DNA from: Bacteroidales bacterium
GTDB taxonomy: Bacteria; Bacteroidota; Bacteroidia; Bacteroidales; F082
Assembly (NCBI GenBank): GCA_030683155.1
Contig: JAUXMV010000107.1
Coordinates: 1 to 64,000 of the forward strand
Length of the DNA: 64,000 nucleotides
Reading direction: 5' to 3'
Below are positions 52,101-60,700 of this stretch, piece after piece (positions within the stretch are counted from its first letter, which is position 1; each line of letters begins with the position of its first letter). The position numbers were made by a program, and so were the translations under genes. Under the pieces are notes generated by a model. That model saw only the letters and a program-made list of their open reading frames with translations, had not been told where the DNA came from and ran no database searches.

Positions 52101-53349
52101 AAAAATTCCGAATATCCAGCTAAATTTTGATGCAGATAAAATGGAAAAGATATTTTTCAATTTGGTTTCCAATGCAATAAAGTTTTCTGCGGAGGGAGGA
52201 AGAATAGAAGTTGCTATAAAGCTAACCGAAGATAATTTTGTTGAAATCAGTGTGATGGATAATGGTGCCGGTATTCCAGATGATCAATTGCCCCACATCT
52301 TCAATCGTTTTTTTCAGGTTGACAGCTCAATCACACGCAAGCATGAAGGAACCGGTATCGGACTTGCATTAACAAAAGAACTTGTTGAATTGCATAAAGG
52401 AAATATAACTGTTACGAGCAAAGAAGGGGTGGGCACTGTTTTCGTGATCAGGTTACCGGCAGCTGAAAATCCGCTTGAAAAAAATTCTGTTGAGAAAACT
52501 TCTCTAAATAACAGTGTTTTAGTTCCTTATTTTGATGAACCCGATATCAGTTTGACAGAAGAAATGAACCCGGAATCGGCGGTTTTTACAAGAGAATCAA
52601 AGGAAATAGTCCTTGTTGTGGAGGATAATACTGACGTGCGAAATTATATTCGCGAACAGATTGAGCAGGATTATTATGTTATTGAGGCTAGTGACGGGGA
52701 AATGGGACTGATAATAGCACGGGAAAAAATCCCTGATTTGATTATAACCGATCTGATGATGCCCAAAATGGATGGTTTTCTGTTATGTAAAGTACTGCGC
52801 AGCGATGAAAGAACCAGTCATATTCCAATTATAATGCTGACTGCCAAAGCCGGATTTGAGGATAAAATTGAGGGTTTGGAAACCGGTGTTGATGATTATA
52901 TAACAAAACCTTTTAGTGCAAAAGAGCTTAGAATAAGGGTGAAAAACCTCATCCTTCAAAGGAAAAAACTTCGGAAACGTTTCGCCACTTCAACAATAAT
53001 CAAGTCAAATGATGTTACTACCATTTCAATTGATCAGGTATTTCTTGATAAAGTAATTTCAGTCATTGAAAACCATTATGAAGATCAGTTTTTCTCAACC
53101 GAATTGTTAGCTGAAAATTTGAATATGAGTGTTTCTCAGCTAAACAGAAAGTTAAAAGCACTGATTGATCAGCCGGCAGGACAACTAATGCGCTCTCTCA
53201 GGTTGCAGCGTGCCGCAGATCTTCTTAAGAAAAAGGCAGGATCTGTTTCTGAAATATGCTATAGACTTTGCTTTAGCGATCAGGCCTATTTTTCGAGGGT
53301 ATTTAAAAAGCAGTTTGGTTGCAGCCCTTCTGAATATAAATCAGATTAA
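49177..53349 (+). CDS. Hybrid two-component sensor-regulator (propeller, kinase, receiver, AraC)
   Basis: 1390 residues. Signal anchor (about 15-30); two periplasmic seven-bladed propellers of Reg_prop repeats (about 40-715; GNIWIGT, GSIWLGT, RLWLSTNKG); a Y_Y_Y domain (about 745-810; PPGEYVFRVKGSNNDGVW); one membrane helix (about 820-840); HisKA with phospho-His883 in NISHEFRTPLTL; HATPase (NAIKFSAEGG, EGTGIGLALTKEL); a receiver with phospho-Asp1192 (LIITDLMMPKMDG); and an AraC domain (about 1290-1390; [20 protein letters not shown]). This is the class I hybrid type that senses glycans in Bacteroidota, yet no SusC/SusD or glycoside hydrolase gene is nearby; lipid A deacylase lies upstream. 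Its C-terminus is duplicated at 55192-55325. Confidence 0.95.
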   Translation: MRVYVHFIFNLSKDFFFVVLFLFSFFISLLSFAQNTATQNLSFKHLTIDDGLSQNAVFAILQDSKGFMWFGTKDGLNRYDGYNFMIFQHNPFDSTTLSSNFITRLYEDRIGNIWIGTIDAGVNVIHKLTGKLLRVKIETSDSTLGARFEVKAIAEDDDGSIWLGTKGDGMFKLSNINLETNNWQVRHFTHQSGKTNFLSSNTINDIKIEGPVIWIATPDGLNKFDTDNEQFSFYEIHSRHPQAPTNSNIPDGISTIYETRNKDLWLGTISGLVKFDRKSGKYEVHNHHYEIYRYGWGAVSRMIEDKEGYLWIATPGELMRFNPSLKSFEFFRNDPLNPKSISYNAISSLFIDKTDILWIGTTGMGLSIHDPKAQKFKLYNRKPEPDSRISGFSIKSILEDHDGNIWIGTDVLNRWERGRDRFISYEKSSDSLNAFGNTNVFMMITTENKYLWNATTEGLFRYELNTGVSKHYRHHPAKIKGLPQKEVYAVFEDHKGRILLLTENYLCWLTNQEEGIFECIRYQTGPSYGQQVRPVIFEDVQNRVWLGTKDGLMLLNDDRKTFKVFKNDPKNLTSLNNNLIKSICADPLEPQRFLWIGTNGGLNRFDIDNETFEYYTEEDGLPNNVLYGILHDKENRLWLSTNKGISCFDPKTKTFRNFDAKDGLQSNEFNTGAYYRSKSGELFFGGIKGLNYFYPHEIEGNPNIPAIVLTSLKLGDQYITPQQHPSVLKNSLAETSVIKINFDNSLISFEFAALDYSAPEKNQYAYFLENYNNNWIYSGTVRAATYTNLPPGEYVFRVKGSNNDGVWNENGIAIKLIIMPPWWATWWAYLIYGLLSFSILLVIRRYEMNRLRLRNQLEVEKIETDSLRKMDHLKSHFFANISHEFRTPLTLILGQIENVMTSEVDAGIKTRLQVAKRNSQRLLTLINQLLDLSKLESGKMELEVSRHNIVSFLKSLFYTFEFYAVSKHLHLHFHSKIPNIQLNFDADKMEKIFFNLVSNAIKFSAEGGRIEVAIKLTEDNFVEISVMDNGAGIPDDQLPHIFNRFFQVDSSITRKHEGTGIGLALTKELVELHKGNITVTSKEGVGTVFVIRLPAAENPLEKNSVEKTSLNNSVLVPYFDEPDISLTEEMNPESAVFTRESKEIVLVVEDNTDVRNYIREQIEQDYYVIEASDGEMGLIIAREKIPDLIITDLMMPKMDGFLLCKVLRSDERTSHIPIIMLTAKAGFEDKIEGLETGVDDYITKPFSAKELRIRVKNLILQRKKLRKRFATSTIIKSNDVTTISIDQVFLDKVISVIENHYEDQFFSTELLAENLNMSVSQLNRKLKALIDQPAGQLMRSLRLQRAADLLKKKAGSVSEICYRLCFSDQAYFSRVFKKQFGCSPSEYKSD

Positions 53350-53367
53350 GGGTGAATGAAGTGATTA

Positions 53368-53505
53368 TTAATATATACCAAAGCCATTAAAACCTAGCAA
53401 TCGAATCTGCTGGCCTGCTAAAGGAGGGAAGTTTCCGAATATGGTGTGCTGGGCATAAGCAGATATTGTAATAAACAACAGGCTCAATAACAATAATTTC
53501 CTCAT
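53368..53505 (-). pseudogene. Truncated N-terminus of a secreted TlpA/DUF4369-like protein
   Basis: 45 codons from the ATG at 53505: signal peptide MRKLLLLSLLFITISAYAQ, then HTIFGNFPPLAGQQIRLLGF and NGFGIY before a stop. The start resembles the DUF4369 domain at the N-terminus of Bacteroidota thioredoxin-like proteins (G-x-F-P-P-L-A-x-Q-x-x-x-L). The rest of the domain is missing. It sits 17 bp past the 3' end of the ATPase gene on the same strand, and ends 19 bp from the hybrid regulator's stop. Confidence 0.65.
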
Positions 53506-53521
53506 GTTTTAATCGTATATT

Positions 53522-54847
53522 TTACTTCTGTAAATTATCAATTAAATTTTTTACTGCATAAATCGGTAAAATACTTATCTGTTCCATTCTTGAAAAATTT
53601 TCGAGAGAGATCCTAAAACCCTGCGATAGTTTTTTTTCTTTTAAGAACAAATACAAACTTTGCATGCTTCCTTTGGTTCCTGCTTTAACTTCAACAGGAG
53701 CTATGGTATTATTAAACTGACACACATAATCTACTTCTGCCTGACTGTTTTTTGCGTCGCGCTGCCAATAGAATAAATCGGACTTTTGATAGCAACTTTC
53801 GGCTTTCAGCAATTCCAAACCTACATATAGTTCGGCAATATGACCTTTGTTGATGGCGTTAAAATCATCATTTACAAGTAAATCGGATATATTTAGCCCC
53901 AAAAGTCGTTGAAATATTCCAGTGTCGAAAATCAAGTATTTTGTTTTTTTCGGGTTTATTTCAGCACCTAAAGGAATCCCATTTGCAGCACTATGTGTAA
54001 CTGCATACACCAGCCCTGCCATTTTCAGCAGCTCAATTGCCGATTTAATTTGCATGTTATTTAAGGTGGCATTTGGATAAGAATAAGTGAATTTTGTTGC
54101 CACTTGTTGTGCTATGGCATTAAAAACCTCTACTAACCGTGCACCGGGTACACTCGTTTTATATTTGGCAAAATCGGCTTGTACTGATATTAATAAATCA
54201 TTTAAAACCCTTTGAACTTCCAATAAATCTTTACTGTTTACATATACGCTTACAGCCTCGGGCATTCCCCCAATAATGAGAAATTTTTTTTGGAGATTTA
54301 TTAATTTTTGATGTATGGGTTCCGCTATCGGTTTGGTAACGCTTGCCTTATTCAATTGCTCCAGCAACAGATGCTCTCCGTTTGCCATTAAATACTCTCT
54401 GAAAGAAAGCGGATACATAAACAGCGAACGAACCCTTCCTACACCAAAAGAAGGAATATCGGCCATTGCAAACTCAAGAAGGGAACCCGCTGCAATAACA
54501 TGTAATTCAGGCATTTTTTCATAAAAATACCGAAGCATACTAATAGCAGGAATACAAGTTTGTATTTCATCTAGAAACAGCAAGGTTTCTCCTGCAACAA
54601 TTGGGGTATTGGTTAATACCGAAAGTTGCTCGCAAATTTCAAATACCGATAAATTCTTCTCGAAAACAGAAGAAAAAAATGTCTGTTCATCAAAATTTAT
54701 TTCTACAAAATAAGTAAAATGTGCTGCGAGGTTTTTTACAGTAGAAGTTTTGCCCACCTGACGTGCCCCACGTAACATGAGTGGTTTTCTAATTTTAGCT
54801 GATTTCCAATTCAATAACTCCTCATCAATGGTTCTTTTAAGATACAT
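53522..54847 (-). CDS. AAA ATPase with DUF4143 C-terminus
   Basis: 441 residues. AAA domain (about 1-190) with Walker A GARQVGKTS (26-34), Walker B TLLFLDEIQT (about 88-97), sensor AAGSLLEFAM, and RVRSLFMYPLSFREYLMA. DUF4143 C-terminal domain (about 230-430; YLIFDTGIFQRLLGL, GHIAELYVGLELL, LFYWQRDAKNSQAEVDYV), which carries restriction-endonuclease-like D/E-x-D-Y residues. These ATPases are very common in accessory DNA of Bacteroidota, archaea and others; function unknown, mobility likely. Three 33-bp-spaced repeats lie upstream of its start. It interrupts the sequence between the hybrid regulator and its duplicated 3' end. Confidence 0.9.
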   Translation of the reverse strand: MYLKRTIDEELLNWKSAKIRKPLMLRGARQVGKTSTVKNLAAHFTYFVEINFDEQTFFSSVFEKNLSVFEICEQLSVLTNTPIVAGETLLFLDEIQTCIPAISMLRYFYEKMPELHVIAAGSLLEFAMADIPSFGVGRVRSLFMYPLSFREYLMANGEHLLLEQLNKASVTKPIAEPIHQKLINLQKKFLIIGGMPEAVSVYVNSKDLLEVQRVLNDLLISVQADFAKYKTSVPGARLVEVFNAIAQQVATKFTYSYPNATLNNMQIKSAIELLKMAGLVYAVTHSAANGIPLGAEINPKKTKYLIFDTGIFQRLLGLNISDLLVNDDFNAINKGHIAELYVGLELLKAESCYQKSDLFYWQRDAKNSQAEVDYVCQFNNTIAPVEVKAGTKGSMQSLYLFLKEKKLSQGFRISLENFSRMEQISILPIYAVKNLIDNLQK

Positions 54848-54869
54848 TTGCTTACAATTATGTTAAAAA

Positions 54870-54947
54870 TCCAAATCAATAATAAACTGCAAATATAAAT
54901 AATCCAAATCAATAAATGATATAAAATGCGAAATTTCCAAATCAATA
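54870..54947. repeat. Three iterons TCCAAATCAATA at exact 33-bp spacing
   Basis: TCCAAATCAATA occurs at 54870-54881, 54903-54914 and 54936-54947, each exactly 33 bp apart, about three helical turns, so all three face the same side of the DNA. They lie 23-100 bp upstream of the ATPase start. Read toward the gene they are TATTGATTTGGA. Likely a binding array for the ATPase itself or another regulator. Confidence 0.8.
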
Positions 54948-55191
54948 CCTTCACTAAGTTTGTAAAAAAAGTGGTACTACTGTTATTTTAGTGGAAATAT
55001 TACTTTTCTGTCCAAAATTGTATTTAGTTGGTTTAGTTGCTGGCAACGAGAGCAACTTATTAACACTCTATAGCTTGCTTAAAAATTGCATCTCAGTTTT
55101 GAAGTTTCCAGTAAATTTACAGTAGACCCTAAAAAATAAATGCCCACAAGTGCCATGAATGCAGGTGCCGCTAAATGATTTCCCCCCTGGA
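54948..55191. other. Gap between iterons and the regulator fragment
   Basis: About 240 bp. No open frame, hairpin or repeat recognised. Confidence 0.4.
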
Positions 55192-55325
55192 GCGGATTTG
55201 CTCGAAAAAAAGCCGGAACCATTGCCGAAATCTGTTACCAAATCAGATTCAGCGATCAGGCCTATTTTTCAAGGGTATTTAAAAAGCAGTTTGGACATAG
55301 CCCTTCTGAGTACATGAAAGAATAG
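55192..55325 (+). pseudogene. Orphan AraC C-terminus of a second hybrid regulator
   Basis: ADLLEKK, then after a one-base loss in an A run, [20 protein letters not shown] and [17 protein letters not shown] before a stop. This closely matches the last 43 residues of the hybrid regulator ending at 53349, including an almost identical DNA stretch around GATCAGGCCTATTTTTC. No other part of a second regulator is present. Confidence 0.85.
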
Positions 55326-55355
55326 AACTGTTTTTCTTTTCTAAATAACAAAACA

Positions 55356-56243
55356 TCAGTGTTTTGAACCTACGGTTTTAACAATTCCACCTTTTACTTC
55401 CTTTATCGTTTGGATATAGAAAAATGCATCCGGGTCAATTTCTGCAATGGCTTGTTTGATTCGGTGAACTTCAAGTCTTGTGACAATAGTCATAATAATG
55501 TCGCAGTCATATTTTTCATTAAAAATGCCGGGCAAATAGCCCCGCTCACCTTTATAAACAGAAATTCCTTTTCCGAAATCGTTCACAATTAATGATTTAA
55601 CATTTTCATATTCTTTTGAAATGATGCTCAGCGCAGTATATTCTTCAAAACCATCAACAACATAATCTGTTGTTTTCATGGCTGTGTAATAAACCAGAAT
55701 GGAATACATGCCTGTTTCGATGCCAAATTCAATGGCAGCAGCGAGAATAATGAGCGAGTTGAGTGTAAGAATTATTTCGCTCGTCGTAAAGCCTGATTTT
55801 CTATGTGTATACTGTGCGATAATTTCAAGACCATCGATGATTCCACCACCGCGTATAACCAAACCAATGCCAAGTCCGATGAAAAATCCTCCAAAAACTG
55901 CAATCAGTACTTTATCGCTTGTAAAAACAGGAATATTAACCAAAGCCATCAGTCCGGCTAATAATAGTATCGCTATGGAAGCCTGAATGCTGAAGGTCTT
56001 ACCAATTTTCTTATAACCCAAAATCAAAAAGGGGATGTTTACTACAACAATCAGAATGCTGAAGTGGATGTTAAAAATACCCTCGATCAAAATGGATATT
56101 CCGGTAACTCCGCCATCAAGAAACTGGTTGGGTATCAAAAATCCCTGAAGTGCCACAACGGCTGAAAATACTCCAAAAACTGTAAGTATAATGGACTTAA
56201 GCGAAAATATTGATCTCCAGTAAATATGGTCTGGATTGTTCAT
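55356..56243 (-). CDS. YitT-family membrane protein
   Basis: 295 residues. Five or six helices (to about 205) with GFLIPNQFLDGGVTGISILI near 33 and GLGIGLVIRGGGIIDGLEII near 118 (the DUF161 repeat pattern), then a cytoplasmic DUF2179 domain (about 215-295; YLPGIFNEKYDCDIIMTIVTR short form YDCDIIMTIVTRLEV, DPDAFFYIQTIKEV). Function unknown; some members are linked to amino-acid or sugar-phosphate transport or metal response. Shares strand with the signalling operon upstream but is 44 bp past its last gene and may be co-transcribed. Confidence 0.88.
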   Translation of the reverse strand: MNNPDHIYWRSIFSLKSIILTVFGVFSAVVALQGFLIPNQFLDGGVTGISILIEGIFNIHFSILIVVVNIPFLILGYKKIGKTFSIQASIAILLLAGLMALVNIPVFTSDKVLIAVFGGFFIGLGIGLVIRGGGIIDGLEIIAQYTHRKSGFTTSEIILTLNSLIILAAAIEFGIETGMYSILVYYTAMKTTDYVVDGFEEYTALSIISKEYENVKSLIVNDFGKGISVYKGERGYLPGIFNEKYDCDIIMTIVTRLEVHRIKQAIAEIDPDAFFYIQTIKEVKGGIVKTVGSKH

Positions 56244-56286
56244 TTTTTATTGTTTTTAATGGATTTGAGCATAAAAAAACACCAGT

Positions 56287-57327
56287 TTACTTGAGAACTT
56301 CAAAAACGGTAACAGGAAGTTCTTTGTTTTTAAAATTCATGTCGCCAATTTTTTGACAGACAAATGATTCTTTGATTTTTTGAAAGTTTTCTTCAGTAAT
56401 AAGAATCTGTCCTACTTTGGCTGAACCTTGTAATCGCGCCGCAGTATTTACAGTGTCACCTATCACAGTGTAATCAAGGCGTCGAAGTGTTGATGATCCA
56501 ATGTTTCCGGTAACCATTTCTCCGCTGTTGATTCCGATAGATACATGCGGGTTATAGCCAGATTTTCCTTCAAAAGGAGGCAATTCATCGATTGCTTTTC
56601 TGATAGCCAGACAGGTATCAATAGCCCTGTCAAGATGAAATGGTCCTTTGAAAACGGCCATAATCGCATCTCCGATAAATTTATCGACGATCCCTTTTTC
56701 CTGAATGATTTCCTTTACCATAATGTCGAAATATTCATTCAGAAGCTTCACAACTTTATCCGGTGGTTCTGTTTCGCTGATGGCAGTGAATCCACAAATA
56801 TCAATGAAAGCAACAGTGGCTTCCATGGTTTCGTTCTCGAGCAGTGAAGATTCAAATTCACGGCTTCCCATAAAGTTAAGTACCGTTTCATCTACATACA
56901 TCCGTAAAATGTTGTTTTCTTTGATGGCTTTAAGGGTTTCACGGATTTGCGTGACATAAAGCATCGTTTTTTCGATAGTAATTTCAAGATCCTGAAAATT
57001 TACCGGTTTGGTGATAAAATCGAAAGCACCTCTGTTCATGGCAGTTCTGATATTTTCCATATCGCCGTAGGCAGAAATAATCACCGATTTTAATAAGCTG
57101 TTTTGCTCGCTCAGCTTACTGAGCAAGGTCAGGCCGTCCATCACAGGCATGTTTATGTCGCTGAGCACCAAATCAAGATCAACATGCTGTTTTACCATTT
57201 CGAGGGCTTCTCTTCCATTGGAAGCAAAAATAAATTCATATTCCTGCTGCCGGATTTTCTGTCTGAATTTTTGTTTGATGAGAATCTCAAGATCGGATTC
57301 ATCATCAACGACGAGGATTTTAGTCAT
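56287..57327 (-). CDS. Response regulator with class III adenylate cyclase output
   Basis: 346 residues. Receiver 1-122 with D8-D9, phospho-Asp57 (LVLSDINMP) and Lys107. A short linker helix (123-160) leads to a class III cyclase domain 165-346: metal Asp176 (AFIDICGFT) and Asp220 ([12 protein letters not shown]), adenine-selecting Lys216 and Thr287 ([11 protein letters not shown]), transition-state Asn294 and Arg298 (VNTAARLQ). All catalytic residues are present, so it should make cAMP when phosphorylated. Overlaps the preceding regulator gene by eight bases, so expression is coupled. Confidence 0.92.
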   Translation of the reverse strand: MTKILVVDDESDLEILIKQKFRQKIRQQEYEFIFASNGREALEMVKQHVDLDLVLSDINMPVMDGLTLLSKLSEQNSLLKSVIISAYGDMENIRTAMNRGAFDFITKPVNFQDLEITIEKTMLYVTQIRETLKAIKENNILRMYVDETVLNFMGSREFESSLLENETMEATVAFIDICGFTAISETEPPDKVVKLLNEYFDIMVKEIIQEKGIVDKFIGDAIMAVFKGPFHLDRAIDTCLAIRKAIDELPPFEGKSGYNPHVSIGINSGEMVTGNIGSSTLRRLDYTVIGDTVNTAARLQGSAKVGQILITEENFQKIKESFVCQKIGDMNFKNKELPVTVFEVLK

Positions 57328-57700
57328 GACTGATATTTTTAATTTTCTCTTTTAATTGATTAAAGTCCAATGGTTTGGTCAAAAAATCATCTGCACCGAG
57401 TTTCATTGCAGTATTATAATTCTCTTCATCACCATAAGCAGTTATCATCATTACCAATGGTGGAGGCCGATGGTACTTTTGTTTGATGTTTGATAGTAAA
57501 TCAAGGCCACTCATACCGGGCATATTGATATCAGAAAGAATCAAAATCGCATTCTGTTCTTTTTCATCGAGATATTTCAGCGCCTCTTCTCCGGAATAAG
57601 CAAAGGCCAATTCCAGTTCGTTGTTCTTTATTTCTTTTCTGAAACGCTGTTCAAAGAGTGTCTGAATGTCTTTTTCGTCGTCTACAATTAATATTCTCAT
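57320..57700 (-). CDS. Single-domain response regulator
   Basis: 126 residues: D8-D9, phospho-Asp57 ([10 protein letters not shown]), a Thr-containing MITAYGDEE and Lys in FLTKPLDF, with no output domain. It resembles the receiver of the next gene (shared [22 protein letters not shown] against [22 protein letters not shown]; short form F-R-x-x-I), including an extra helix segment of about seven residues, so the pair arose by duplication. It may act as a phosphate sink or CheY-like messenger for the two kinases. Confidence 0.92.
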   Translation of the reverse strand: MRILIVDDEKDIQTLFEQRFRKEIKNNELELAFAYSGEEALKYLDEKEQNAILILSDINMPGMSGLDLLSNIKQKYHRPPPLVMMITAYGDEENYNTAMKLGADDFLTKPLDFNQLKEKIKNISHD

Positions 57701-57753
57701 ACGCTTGTTAATTGATTTATTTAAAGGTTATTATATTCATTAAGCTCATTCAT

Positions 57754-60700
57754 TTACCTGATGTTAAGATTGGGCAATGTGATAACAAAAGTTGTTCCTT
57801 CACCTGAAAGGGATTCCGCCTTGATCTCGCCACCATGCGCCTTCACAATATCATAACTTAGCGATAAGCCTAGACCAGTTCCCTCACCAGTTGGTTTGGT
57901 TGTAAAAAATGGCTGAAATATCTTTTTCTTAATTTCCTCAGGAATACCGTTTCCATTATCTTTCACTGAGATTTCAATGCTTTCGCCGAGGTTTTTGGTA
58001 GAGACGGTGACGGTGGGTTGGTAATGGCTGTCTAAATCTGACAGGTTTGATAAAGCTGTCAGATTTCTCTGCCGTTCCGCAACTACGTAAAAAGCATTGT
58101 TGATCAAATTAAGCAAAACCCTTCCAATGTCCTGTGGAATGATATTGATTTTTGGCAAGGACGCATCAAAATCAGTTTTGAAATCAGCATTGAAACTTTT
58201 ATCCTTTGCACGCAGGCCGTGATAGCTTAGGCGCAAATATTCATCAGCCAAAGCATTGATATCGCTGGGTTCTTTTACACCATTGCTGTTTCGGCTATGT
58301 TGGAGCATGCCTTTTACGATGGCATCAGCACGCTTTCCATGTTGAAGTATTTTTTCTTCGTTGACGGCAATATCATCAGCAATTGCCTTAATATCTTCCA
58401 GATTACCTGCCTCAAGCTCCTCTTTCAGTTCGGCTAACAACTCCATATTGACTTCGGAAAAATTATTCACAAAGTTGAGTGGGTTTTGGATTTCATGAGC
58501 AATGCCGGCGGTGAGTTCACCCAAGGAAGCCATTTTTTCGGATTGGATGAGTTGGGATTGGGTGGCTTTGAGTTCTAAGAGGGCTTCTTCAGCATTTTGT
58601 CTGGCTGCTTTAATTTCGATAAGGTCTTTTTCAGCTGTTTTCAAATCTTCAAAACGTTTATAGGCCAAATCAAATACGCTTGCAAATCGCGTTAATGCAT
58701 CTACGGCTGATGTAGATGGATTGGGCACCTCGCCAGGCAAACTAAAACCAATTTCACCATGGGTGGTGCGTGCCATCACAAAAGTGAGACCTCCAATATG
58801 CCGGATATCGTCAAGCGTCGGTGCATTGTGATCCACTATTTCAAAATCACCGAGAGTAATCATTTTGTGCACATAATCCACAGCCGTTTCAGCGTCCATT
58901 GCAAGCACCAGGGAGGGCACTTTAGTTTTTTCCCAGTCGGCAACATTTTGTATATCTCCATGTATATGCCGGGGAAGTGTCATCACCATACCGATTCGTG
59001 AGCCATCACCAGAGGTCATAGCTTTTTCATATTTTTCGGGCAGCCAGCGCATGTGCCAGAAGTAATGAGCCTCATGGCCAAGATTGACAAACTCACTGCG
59101 CATGGTTACGACGATATCGAGCAGGTCAGTGGATTCCTGCATTCCCGTAACCTGGGCACGGATCCGCTCTAATGAGAGTTCTATTTGAGATTCCCTAGCC
59201 TGTGCTTCCGCTTTTTGCAGATCAAGGAAACGCGTGTAGGTAAGGTCAAATACCTGGGCGAATCGCTTAAATATCGCTTCTTCGGAACAGGGCTCACGGG
59301 TGATAATGACGAGGTATCCTTTTGAAAAATAGGCGGCATGTAATTTTTGCCATTCAGGCCGCTGCATACCTGCAGCTTCCATATCATCGAAAATGCTTTT
59401 GGCTACTGGAATTTCCATGAGCCAGTTGTAGTGTGCCAGTAGTTGATCATCTTCCAGTTGAACCGTTCTAAAGTCATCGTTTTTCAGCCAACCTTCATAT
59501 AGGTGGGCATGCGCATAATCATTGACATTGGGCAAAAAGAAGCCCCTTGTAAAGCCATCTTCCAGACTCAGCCACCATTCGTCTTCTGTGCGGTCTTTTT
59601 CGCACAGCACAAACCCGCAGGTCCAAAGATTATGGACCAAATCATTCATTTCCTGAAACAGCACATTGGCCACATCAGCCAGTTCATCAGACTTTTGCAT
59701 GCCCATGGTACGCGAACGGACTTTTTCTAAAGCCACCTCAATCTGCGCTTCCCTCGCCTGCGCTTCTGCTTTTTGGAGATCGAGGAATCGCTGATAAGCC
59801 TGATTGAACGCCCCCGCGATTTTCAATACGATGGTTTTGGTGTCCTCAGAAGGAGGGCTTACCAGATCAATACCCAGCAGTCCATCCGCAATTCTGGCGC
59901 AAGCAGTCCATTGATGGGTTAGTATCCCCTTTGCTAAAGCTTCTTTAAAAACGTCGGCAACTGCCGGATTTATTTCTTCTAACTCAAAAACAGCCCGCTC
60001 TAGTTTTTCAAGGGGGTAATAAGCAACGAAGTAGTTCAGGTCAGTTTGCTGGAGGATTTTAAATGGTTCTCCCATCATTTCATACTTTTTGAAGTTGAAT
60101 TGAAGGGTATAACTGTTCTGGTTTCTTATATTTCCCGGACTTGAAAAATCCCACGCTTTCACCCATCCATCCTGATCGACCAGATAAAAAGTGACTCCTG
60201 AAAGTCCTTGAATCTGAAGTGAGTTAAGTTGAGTTAATATTTCTTTATTTACCTTATCCAGATCATCGGGATGGTGCATCGCCATTGATTGAGCACGAAC
60301 ACGTTCCACAGCCACCTCAATCTGCGCTTCCCTCGCCTGCGCTTCTGCTTTTTGAATATCCATAAACCGGCTGTATGCCAGTTTAAAAACCAGGTGAAAC
60401 CGTTTGAATATTTCAAGCTCATTCTCATTAATGGCTCGGTAAGTTGTGAGTCCCAATCCTCCCTGCCCGATGGAGTAGAAATAATAAAAGACTTCGGTTA
60501 AATTGTCAAGGATTGGATCGGGGAACTGATTGTAATCCTTTCTCCACTCCCTGAATTTCTTTAATTCATCACCCTTGATGCTACCTATAAAAAACGAGTT
60601 GGCCGATTTCTGCATTTCGGTTACCATTGCCAGAGAGGCAGGATTGTTTTCGTATCCTGTTTCCTCGAATACACCTTTTGCGTAAGCGGTAAAGAACTGG

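Noticed and set aside
49177-53349. Regulator of a local polysaccharide utilisation locus
   Set aside because: No SusC/SusD or carbohydrate enzyme gene is present within the window.
54870-54947. CRISPR array
   Set aside because: Repeats of 12 bp with 21-bp spacers are too short, only three copies exist, and no cas gene is near.
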